Shown here piece by piece: positions 44,895-56,800 of a stretch of DNA of 64,000 nt. The DNA comes from Meandrina meandrites. Taxonomy: Eukaryota > Cnidaria > Anthozoa > Scleractinia > Meandrinidae. The notes beneath the pieces are model-generated. The model was not told where the DNA came from, did no database searches, and was given only the letters and a program-made list of their open reading frames with translations. Each line of letters opens with the position of its first letter. The first letter of the stretch is position 1. The stretch covers positions 19,825,493 through 19,889,492 of the forward strand of contig OY855908.1 of the NCBI GenBank assembly GCA_963693305.1. The letters run 5' to 3'. The position numbers and the translations under genes are program-made.

Positions 44895-47800
44895 ATGGCG
44901 GAAGAAGTTGAATTTGTCAGCGATGAAGAAGTCCCAGAACTGAAGAGACGCAGGCAAAGTCAAATAAGTACGGTTCGTCTTATTGATTACTTAGTAGTTT
45001 CTGTTGTATCAAAGATGTTAAGCTGGTTTTGAGTCCTGCTGTACCCCAGCATATGACAGAACTGCTTTTCAACACTGTTTACAATTTGATGGTAAGCTAA
45101 TACCTTACCTTGTAACCCGCCGTTGTTCACTGTGTCAATGTTTAGGTCTTGGTGTTGATTCTAAGACACCAGTCAGTGGATCAACGGTGTTTGGTTTTCA
45201 GACTCCTAAGCGGCGTGGTGCATTAGCTGAGGCTGGTAAGTTTGCTTAATTTATATAGCTAGTCGTTTATACCTTACTTTCAACTCTGTCAACTCCAACA
45301 CTGCCGAGTAGCTCGAGAAAATTAAGCTTAAGTCTGATTCTCATATGTCGCCAGCATGTGTGGGACGCTGGTTGCAACTGTCCTAGTCAACCCCACGGCA
45401 CATTTGGAATACGCTGTACTCAGATGACATCTCAAATAACATTTGCTGGCTTGCAACTGACGTCACGGAGGCCATGATGAGAGACAAGAACAAAGCGTTT
45501 TCCTCCGCTGGGGAACTAAATTTTTTTGTCATGCAAATTCTGCGAAAAAGTTTTTTATTGTTTTGACCACCAACATGGCTGCCTTGTCACGTGGTTGCAA
45601 GCGATCAATAGCTCCAGCAAGTACTATTAGCAATTTTGCAGAATGTCACCAAATTTATTTTCATGTAATCTCGAACATTCCTGACAATACTAATACTGTA
45701 GCAATGGACACCTGACTGCAGTGAATACAGGTTTATAGTTTGAAGGTCTTAGTTGTCCAGACGCCCAGTAACTCAGGTTCTTTTGCTGTGCAAAGTAGAT
45801 GGTGGCGCGCGGTTCCAACATCACTGTTAATGTCCTTCTGCTCCCGAACCCTGCAAATCCTCAGGACGTAACAAATCGATAATTTCGATACTCGATAAAA
45901 ATCGATTGTAATCGATCGTAATCGATACTAATAAATCGAGTAATATCGGAAATCGATCGAAATCGATCGTCAATATTTTTGTGATTATCGATTTTAATCG
46001 AAAATGATCAATTTCTATCGAAAACTATCGATTGCTGAGGACGGATTCATCTTTCCTTGCAGGGCCGCGAAGACATGGTGTCTTCCAAATGAGTTTTGAA
46101 TATACAGCGGATTCAGGTTGAGTGTTTAACGGTCTCAGTTGTCGCGTTCGTTGTAACGGTTGAATTGAATTGCATTGCGAGGCAAAATGACAGACGTTGC
46201 TAGGCGGAATGCCAACATTCTGCCTGGGAAAACCGCAACATGCTTTTTCCCAGACAGAAGGTCGTCATTCCTCCCTAGCAACGTCTGTCATTTTGCCTCG
46301 CAACGCAATCAATTCAACCGTTACAACGAATGCGGCAACTGAGACTGTTAAACACTCAACCTGATTCCGCTGCAAATCACACAGATTTATTAGTACCGGT
46401 AAATGTGTGGCTTCTCAAGACTTTTGAAAACAAAAATGGTAATGTACAGTATTGTTTTGAATATGGATGGAATTTTTTGAAGGATCGGTAAAGCCATTGA
46501 GACGGTTGTGCTAAAGCCGTCAAATAAAATCAAAACTTTCGCTTTTAGCGTGAACATGTGAATAATTAATTCTTTGCTTTGAGTTTTCGATATTTCGATG
46601 CTTTTGAATATATTTCTTGGCTTCATTTTAGATGAAATTTAATTCCATACCAAGTTTCCTTCAAGTTTCTTTCATTTTTCAATCTTTGGTTCGGAATTTA
46701 AGGCGAACAGATTTGACATGCATGTGTTGTTATCTCATATGCATCTTGCGGAGATTTTGCTTCGTTGTTTACTTGGCCGCTTGAGTTGTGTTTATCGATT
46801 TAGAAAATTCCTACAATGCTTCAGAAAATACAAAGGAGTATGTTTATAATATTAAAAGTAAAGGAAAGCATAGAAAGCATTGCTAGTGTTCATTTAGTAG
46901 CAGGAATCTGTAGTTTTGTAAGAGCAATTTTATGAGTTTCACGCCGTTTCACCCTTCAGGCATCAATGGGTCAATCGAATTGGTCGGGATTTTTGTGATT
47001 ATCGATTTTGATCGATTAAATTAACTAATCAATCGACAAGTATCGATCACTTTCGAGTAGTATTGATTAATCGATTAGCTTTCCGATGATCAATTTCGAG
47101 CGATTTGTTACGTCCTGAAATCCTTGAAAGAGGGTCTGAGATACATGTAATTCAAAAAAGATCAGTAGCAAACCCAACTGTGGCCTGGAGTTCAGGTTCT
47201 ACTAACTTGGCTTTTATTATCAGAGTTTTACGACATTTAAATTACCAGCTAGAAAAGAAAAAACACCAGATTCTGTTGCAGAACAAATAAAATATACTTA
47301 ATGCCTTTGTTCATAAAATTTTTTGAAAGAGTATTTAGTACAAGTTCTAATTTGGAAATATCCAAAATATGAAATTACTAAGCTAGGATAAATTTTAGTT
47401 GAGTGAATGTGTGGATATCAATTGGATCTAATAGTCATGATGATTTTTTGGTCACCTACAGCATCATCAGCAATTCACAACAAAACACCAGCCCCTCATA
47501 TTCAGACTGCATCACAATGTAATAAGAGGAATACTCCAAAGAGCAACAAGAAAGGCAAAAGTAGGATCTCTCTTTTTTTGTTAACTTAACCCTATCCAGA
47601 CCGGGGGGGGGGGGGGGGGGGGGGAGTGCCCACGCTGACTTTGAACGTTTAAAACTTTTTTAAGATTCAACCAAACGCTGCCAAACTTTACGAGTTTTTC
47701 TAAAATTTATCTGGGAATAAATTGGTAGGATAGGTTGTTGTGTCTGGAACTTGACGTTCCCATGGCAACGTCATTTTGACAGACATGTTTTCCCAAATTT

Positions 47801-50800
47801 GTAATTTTTGTGTTTCCATTAATAAAAATTAACTTTAATTCAACTATTTTCACCTCTTTTAGGTTTCTTTTGCACTGTTTTATAGATTTTGAGTATTTTT
47901 CAGTAATTTTGGGCGGTTTTTGATGTTTTGTAAAAATTTTGAAATCCAAGATGGCGGATCCAAGATGGCGGCTGTTTTGACATCATGATGTAATTGTCAC
48001 GTGATGTGACGTCATCACCGCACGTGATGTATATAAAAAGATAGATTTTTGGACATACTATATATCCTGTAAGGATAGTATATATCCTTTATTGCGATTG
48101 CTGAAATATTCTGGAAGTTACGGAGGGGGGGGGGGGGGGGGGAATCTGCCCCCCCGGTCTGAATAGGGTTAAATAATATAAGTTTGCATTAACCATTCAG
48201 TAATAATTAATAATACCAATAATTAATATGATTGAGTTTTACCCAGATATGAACCATGTAAATTCATTTACAAGGTAAATTCACTCACCTTCATGGAGAA
48301 CTACATAAAATAATACTATTGAACTCAATTAATAAATGTTAAGCTTGAACTAAGGATTTCTGTAGGTAGTGCTATATTGTTATGAAGTGACAAATAAATG
48401 TGCAGGGCCGGGTGTGCTTGGTAATGGAAATCTGTTGTAATACACTACTGCAGTAAACTATTCAGTCAACTCCCACTATAATGGACACCTTCAGGACCAC
48501 AATTCTTCTGTAAATATGGAGGAAGTCTGTAATAGCGGGAGTTATTTTCAATGATTCTTATTCATCAGGACTTTGACTCCTGTCTATAATAACAGAGTGG
48601 CCATAATAGCAAGGTGTCTGCAAGGCGAGAGTTGACTGTATGTTGTGTGTATGTTTGATAGAAGTCGTGTCTGCAAGGCGAGGGTTGACTGTATGTGGTG
48701 TGTATGTTTGATAGAAGTCATGTCTGCAGGACGAGAGTTGACTGTATGTGGTGTGTATGTTGTGGTTTAAATTTATCTTTGGTTGAAAATTTTTCAAACC
48801 AGTTTGATTTTTATCACCGTTTGTTTTAGATTATGATTATCATAATAAATATGAGACAATGGATATTAAATATCAAACTGTCAAACCACAACATGTATGT
48901 TTGATAGAAGTTGTGTCTACAAGGCGAGAGTTGACTGTATGTGGTGTGTATGTTTGATAGAGATCGTGTCTGCAAGGCAAGAGTTGACTGTATGTGGTGT
49001 GTATGTTTGATAAAGATCGTGTCTGCAAGGCGAGAGTTGACTGTATGTGGTGTGTATGTTTGATAGAGATCGTGTCTGCAAGGCAAGAGTTGACTGTATG
49101 TGGTGTGTATGTTTGATAGAGATCGTGTCTGCAAGGTGAGAGTTGACTATATGTGGTGTGTATGTTTGATAGAAGTCAGTGGGTTAACTTATAATTTCTG
49201 AGTTTCATTTCAGTGCATTTCATTAGTCAACTTATTATTTTATTGTTTACTACAATGTAGATTGTTCATAAAAAAGTCACAAAAATCACGTACAATCTCT
49301 ATAGGAAAGGAATGAAAGAAACAAACAAAACAGGTCATTGATTAGTCCATAGGTTGCAAGCATTATATTAATGGATGTTTTTTGAATAATAATCAAGAAA
49401 TTACTTTTCAGGTACAAAAGGCATAGTTCAAACTTCAGATGTTGACCAGGTACCAAATCATCTTGTAGAGAAAAAAGACAACAGAACTGTTAACAGAAAA
49501 TACTATTTCTTAAAGTTTTTACACACTGCAAGGATCATTTCATTCATTTCGTGCATTTTTATTATTGTTGATAATAATAATAATTATAATAATAATAATG
49601 ATAATTATTATTATTATTATTATATATAATATTATTATTATTATTATTAAATATAGGTATGACTTATTCCTCGATGTTCCCACTGGAACATGGGGCCTTG
49701 ACTGCAAGCCTCCATCTTCCCAATCTTGAGCTGTCTTCTTTCCTCTTCCCAGTCAAGCTTGTGGTCCTTAGCTCTGCTTTTAGAATTCTTTTCCATGTCA
49801 GAGCTGGTCTTTCTCTTTTCTGTTTCCCCTGGGGGTTCCAGTCCAGTGCTTGGCTGGTGATGCTGGTGATGTTTTCTGTGTAGGGTATGCCCGATCCATT
49901 TCCACTTTCTACTCTGGATAGCATTGGTGATTGGCTCCTGCTTGGTTCTTCATCAGAGTTCTTGGCTAGAGATGTGCTCTGGCCATCTGATGTGCAGAAT
50001 TTTGATAGAGACAGGTGTTAATGAAGACCTAGCTGCAATTTGTGGTCCAAGTTCTTGGTGCACCTCCAGGTTTCAGCCCCATACAAGAGCACTGATTTGA
50101 CATTGCTGTTAAACAGTCTCAGTTTTGTGCGGCAGCTGAGATTTTATTCTTCCATACAGGTCTCAGGGTGGCAAAAGCTTGACGTACTTTATTGATCCAA
50201 GCCTTGACGTCTCCATAGTATAGTCTATACTACATATATTTTTATTGTGGTCTTACACAAAAGCTCAATCAGTCTTTATTAGTTACAAATTAAAAGTCAC
50301 TAAGTTACTATTAATATATAGCAAGATTTTGGTGGTGTCTTAGTAGCCAAGCAACAGAGTTGATAAGTTTCACTGTATTTACCTTCCACTTGCTGACTCT
50401 TCAGACTAATGTACATTTCATAGGCAATAGCAACAAATGTATCACAAGATGAAAACAATACTAGTGGATATTCCTTGCGGCACAGAAGAAAAGCTGTTCT
50501 TTTGAAAGGTGTGAACTTACAATTGATAATAATTATATAATTGTAATTATACTGTTTAACATACCTCATCTTGAGTTCTTATTTATTATAAAACTTAAAG
50601 TGATCTTTTGTTAACAAAGGAATATTCCTTGGAGCTGGCAGAATCATTTAGCACTGGTCTTCAGTGGGTTGGTTCCTGTAACCAAGTATTGCGGGTTAAC
50701 ATCAAGACTTTGAAATATTTTTAACAAAGCTGAAAAAATGCTTTCCTACTGTCATAGATGCTTTCTTCATGATTACGGGGTCAGGGATCTTGAAAAGCTT

Positions 50801-53800
50801 TCTGCCGAGATGTAGTTGTAAATGAATTAGGGAGTTGATCTGAAACTGGCAAGAAAAATGTTTTTTGTTTTATATTATTAATATTGGCAAACTTGAAGTA
50901 GAGTGCATGATAAGATGCTTATCCGGCAGTGTAGTGTCACATGTCTGAGTGTTGCATTATTTATAGGTGTTGAACGAGAATCTGATTCAGAGGATTCTGA
51001 TTCAAATAGTGGATCAGTGGCTGCTGATGAAACACCATCAAGGTATATTGACTTTTATAAGAACATTTTCTACAGGTCAAGTGGCTGAAGTGCCCAGCAT
51101 GCTACCGTAAACTGAATAAGTGCTATGATTATAATTATTACCAAATGGGCAACAGATGAAATGGAGTATTACTAATTTTGATTGCCTGTGAGGTTTTTGG
51201 TGGTGTGAATGTTTGAAAAGTTTAGTCAATTTGTGTGAAAAAATATTGATGGAAAGCAAGACTTGGTACTGTCTTGTTATCTGAAAATTTGTGGAATACA
51301 ATATTTTTCATTGAAGTTTCTAAAGGAGACTTACTTTAAAACTAACAACCCCACCACCACTTGTGCTGAATGACACTTATAATAAGTGAGACAAATGATT
51401 TATTTGTTTTATCTCCAGAGTTTTCAAGAAAGTCACAAAAGGAAATGCGAATCAGGTAAATTAAATTATTGTTTAAAGGGAAAAAGAGAAAGACTTGTGA
51501 TAGTCATGTAACTGTAAATTAGTGTGTGGTTTAAAAATAAATTGCAGATCAAAATGGTTTCAAACTAGATTGATTTGTGTGTTACTTAATACATGTATTT
51601 CCAGATTTATTAGGTACCATATACCTCAAACAAAGGAAAATACAATTCAAACTAGTTTGATATCATTTTGACCTGAAATTCCTTTTTCAAAAATTATTAC
51701 ACAACCAAATTACCTACCAATTGAATTTAGCTTTGAAATGTTTTACAGCCTAATTCCTTTGCTTTTTCACTTGTCTGATTTTGTAAAAGACCCTGAATTA
51801 TATCTCAACTGGTGATACATGTCACACAATAACATTCACCGGGTATATTTATGTTTATTAAAAACTAGCCATGGTGTATTGGAATTACTGAGTTTTGATT
51901 GGTTTACAGGCCATGGTACATGAACTCATACATGTATACCATAGATCACAAAATTAATATGGAAGGTGTGCCTGTCAATGAGAACAGCCGGAAAGCTCAA
52001 ATATTGCAATTGTTTGCCTGGGTGTTTTTAATACAACATTTATTCCACTTGCTTGATATTTGTAAATATACCATTGGGTTCTTGTAAATGATTTTGTCAG
52101 TAAATTAAGAGAGAATACCTAAGGGTGCCTTTGTGAAATAAAAGCTGCTTAAAATTTAGCTGAATATGATGGCATCTTTGATTTGCTTACATGTTGTACT
52201 GTTCTGCTTCAGATAGAGGAGGCACGTGAAGAGTACTTTGAACAGCAAAGTTCTAAATGTGTTACATCTGATCACACTCTCTCAAAACTGAACATGCCAC
52301 GTATGGATCAACAAGTAAGCTCAAGGCTCCAACATGTATTCAGGAGACTGTTTAATTAGCAATTTACAGGCAGAACAAATAAGGTTATGTTTTATGTAAA
52401 CTAACTTTTATTCCCAAGTCTCAGATACATGCACAAGGAAAATTCATGTTGCTCTTATCTCTTTTTGATTTGTGTACTGCCTAACGATTATTTTTCACAG
52501 GCAGATTCTTGAATTCCTGTAAACCAATATTACATGTATATCTTATATCTCTTCTGTGTGACTTTTTGGTGCACAGAAGTTGCTGTCCCAGTTAAATCAA
52601 GTGTCCAGCTCCCATCCCAAGGAGAGATTTGACTTGTACCACAAACTACAAACTCTCTTTGACAAGTGGATGTTTCATTTAAGGTGTGCAGTTTTAACAT
52701 GTACAAGACATTGCAAAATTATGTACTGGAGAATAGCATGAATTCATGATTATAGTCACACACTGTGGGGTTTTATGTGCCAAATTTAGCTCCTCTAGGG
52801 TTTTCTTGATATGTAGACTTGAAAAAGTAAAAAGAAGTCTTCATCTGAAGAAGTTCATTACAGGGAAATAAAACAGGTAACAATAGGGAAATAAAAAAGT
52901 GTATAATAATTATTGAAATGGTATTCAGTTAAGTACTAAGTTACCAGTATTGCTAGGGTTTTACATAAGGCTTATAAACACTACATGCTTGTTCTAATAA
53001 CATTCTGGTGTACTTACAATACTTAATACTTTTTTAGAAATGGATTTAATATTCTTCTTTATGGCCTTGGATCTAAAAAGGTTCTGCTTGATCAATTTCG
53101 CTCCTCTAAACTTTCTGCGCACCTTCAAGTTGTAGTCAATGGCTTTTTCCCCAGTCTCACCATAAAAAATGTAAGTGTTCTATCAACACAATTAATTATT
53201 ATATATTTGTCAATAGTTTTAGTTTTAGAGTTAAATATTTCCAGTGGAATCCTGAGTTCTTAAACCCTCAATTTTTTAATCTCCAAATAACCCAAACCAG
53301 AAGTTATTTCTTGTGATTTTACCAACTTCTCAATCTCCTGATTTTATTTTTTATTCCTGTAAAGCTTGGAGGTTTAGGAAATTGGAATTCCACTGTCTTA
53401 TATTTTATACATTATTATTTAGTCTCCTGTAGCTGAGTGGTAGGTTGTGTGACTTGTGGGTGAACTTTAAACTCCTCATCCCATCCAGACTAAGAGGGAG
53501 TAGTTGCTTTGTTTACACTGCCGCTAATGAAGGCATTTTGCTGTTAAAGGTTCTGAATATAATAACTGAGGAGATTTTAATGCACGATGGATCATTCAAG
53601 AGTGTGGCAGATCAGTGTGACTTTATCAAACAGTCCCTCAGCAATGAAAAACGTTAGTAAAGCCTAACTGATTCTGTACTGTTGTAATAAATAATTGTAA
53701 TTTTCTTTTCAAGATGTGATAAAATTTGTAAGATGTATATTTATTAGATACTGTACTTTGTGGAGAACATAAAATTATTGCTGTCAAACATGCATGTGTG

Positions 53801-56800
53801 ATCAAGTACAAGGCTGCATGACCTTTGCCATGCATTGTGATCAGAATGTTATAACTGCTGTTTTCATCTTACTTTAGAGTACTGATATGATGTAAGAGCT
53901 TGCATGGCATGTATATGGAGTTAATTTGGCCGACAGATGAATCAGTTAGAGTGAAATTTGTAAAGAGCTGTGTGTGGTGTCTTGATTAGCCAGTGCCACC
54001 TCCATTGTTTACCTTCAAGTTATAGTATCAAGATCTATCTTAATTCATTGACTGTTATTTCCTGGGATGTTGTAGGTTCTGAGGAGGTTTTTGTAATTAT
54101 TCATAATATTGATGGCTCTATGCTGAGATCTAAAAAGGTGGGTTTGTGCTGCATGCTGCACTTACATATTATGTACCTATACTGTAGGTACCTTGTGGTT
54201 TTTAGTGCAGAATGCACTATTGTGATGGTTGTGTGGGTTGCTGTCCACTAAACCAGTGAGGTCCTAACCCCCTTACGTGTGATCTTTGATAGCTGATTAA
54301 GTACTGGGCCCAGTTGTTCAAAGCATGGATAGCCCTGGACAAATCACTATCCAGTGGATATTAGTGTTGTCAAAATAGTCTATGCTATCCACTGGATAGT
54401 GATTTATCCAGTGGATAGCATTATTCACCCTTTGAACAACCAAGGCCAGGTAATTAGTATCAAATAAATAATTAATTAGCTCATTAATTATTCTTATGAA
54501 AGGGGTAAGGGGATAAGGGGAGTACCTGACTGTATGCAGTATGTAAAACATGGAGTGCCTCTATCTTACTTTTACTTTATTATGAACACAAAGGCTGTAA
54601 CACAATATTTGTTTCTGAAAGCCCTATGCTGTCCTTGTGGTACTATTCTTCCAAGAACAGGAGACTTTGCGGTAAACACATGTGCAGAAGATAAGTCTTG
54701 GTTACAGTCTTGTACTCTCATGGACATTTCTTTGTGGTACGATTGTTGTAGACTCGGTGGTGCCAAGTTAAAACCCAATTAAAATAAGACGTAGTGACAT
54801 TGCAGTGCTTTGTGTGAAATAATTCTGTATTCTTCATAAACCAAAAAGCCTTAAGTTTCTATTTATTAATTTATACCATCAGTGTAAGTTATAACTGGTT
54901 TTCTTATTGAAGCAAAGTAACTGCCATCTAACTCTCCCAGAACACACAGTTTTTGCAAATAAAGTCAACAACAGCTTCTCATTGCAGAGCTCTGGTATCA
55001 GACACAGTGCCTTCGTAAAAAAACTTATACTTATGCAAAAACTTATACTGGGATTTTTGGCACAAATTTCCTAACAACCACGTGTGCTGTGCCGCACTTT
55101 GAAAACCCTACTGAAAAAGTTTTTTTGGTTTGATCTGTGTATTACTTTTCAAGAAATGATTCGTGACAGTTGAATTGAGACATTGTACATTGTGTTAAAA
55201 CTCAGTCAAGTGAAAAAAAAAACAACAACAGACAAACCTATTATGGATTGCACTGATAATTGGTCACAAGTGTGACAGCTCAGACAACCAGAAGCAGCTT
55301 GGGATTTTGAGGCAATCAAAAGTGTGTGTAGGAAACTGAATATTAATCAGCTGAAGTTTTAATTCACAGAACAAGTTGAAGGGACCAGGTTTTCTGGTTT
55401 CTTGGTCCCAACAATAATTCAAAATAGTTAAAAATGACTAATAACAAAATAGTGGAAAAAATATGTTTGGAAGAAAAACAGGAGTATCATGTGACATACT
55501 TCAAAGAGAAAAACAAAAGTATCATGTTACAGTGCTTTGCAGAAAAAAAGAAAAAAATCATGTTTCAAACGAAAACAGTTGTTTTACAGTAGTAAAGATA
55601 AGGGCAAGTATCTCGTCTGGCGTTTTAACGTTGTATTGAAAGTGAAATAAGGTAAATTAGCAAAACACATAATACACCATACTTGTTAATTAATGAGCCA
55701 CTTCGTATTCTGCGCTGTCCTTTGAATCTCTGAGTTGACATTTTTTGACATCATATCATGTATGTGCCCAATTGACACAGTCAGCATGCATGTTTCCAAA
55801 TGGTAGTTAATTAATTAAAGACTGTTTTCTGCAGAAGGACACAAAAAGTGCAGGGGCAAGTGTATGAAAAAATCAAAATAATATTATTATAATTATTATT
55901 AAACACATTCAATTTATTTGATTTTGTTTTAGACTCAGACAATCCTCAGCCTTCTTGCAGAAGTAGATGCTCTTAACATCATTGCCAGTATTGATCACAT
56001 CAATGCACCTCTCAGTGAGTATATCAAATGGAGAAGGGCTTGCAGGAAATTTTGTAAATTAATCACTGTTTACACTGTTAACTTGGTCTGCAGAGAAAAT
56101 ATCTTAAACTGCTGTACAAACTGGCAGGGGTTCAATAGGAGCCAGTCACTGGTGGTCTACTGACACCTATAGGGCCTCTAGCCACTGTCTGTTAGATTTC
56201 ATTTAGTTTGTTTTTTAAAAAAAACCCTGTATTGTTGTTAATAGAAATACTCATCAACAGCATGCTTTGTGATGCCCACAATGCTGGAAATCGCCTTTCC
56301 GAACTTTTGCATTTTCAATTTTTCTGGGGAAGCATGGCCCCAGACCCTCCAAGGAAAAGGGGCATAAAAGCCCTTTTTGTGGTCACCGCCCTCTATTCCT
56401 CTCTCGGCAGCTGCTTATAAGACAGTCCTTTCAAGTTGGCTTAATCTGTAATAAGGACTGCATTTGCAAACCCTTCAAACGACAATATCAACAAAACTTG
56501 AAGGCAGGTGTAGTAAATAGAAATGAATTAGTGCAAATGTCCTATAACATGTCATAGAAAATATAAGTTTTTGGCAAATGGGGTGCATGTTATTTACTAC
56601 ATCTTTATAGACTTTATAGTTTTCCAGAATGTTTTAACACTGCCTGTCAATCATGTTTTTGCTACTAGCAACTTGCTGATCATCTTCTAGCTAGCCTGGG
56701 GAAAGCAGGAAGCACATGCAGACAAATGTTAACAGGATTGCCATCTGAAAATTGATTCACCCTTAAAAATAAACTTCTTTAATATAATTAATCTTTAATA

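Noticed and set aside
52860..52876. Micro-exon in ORC2 between 52683 and 53038
   Set aside because: The flanking exons already join in phase to give an uninterrupted ORC2 match ([11 protein letters not shown]).
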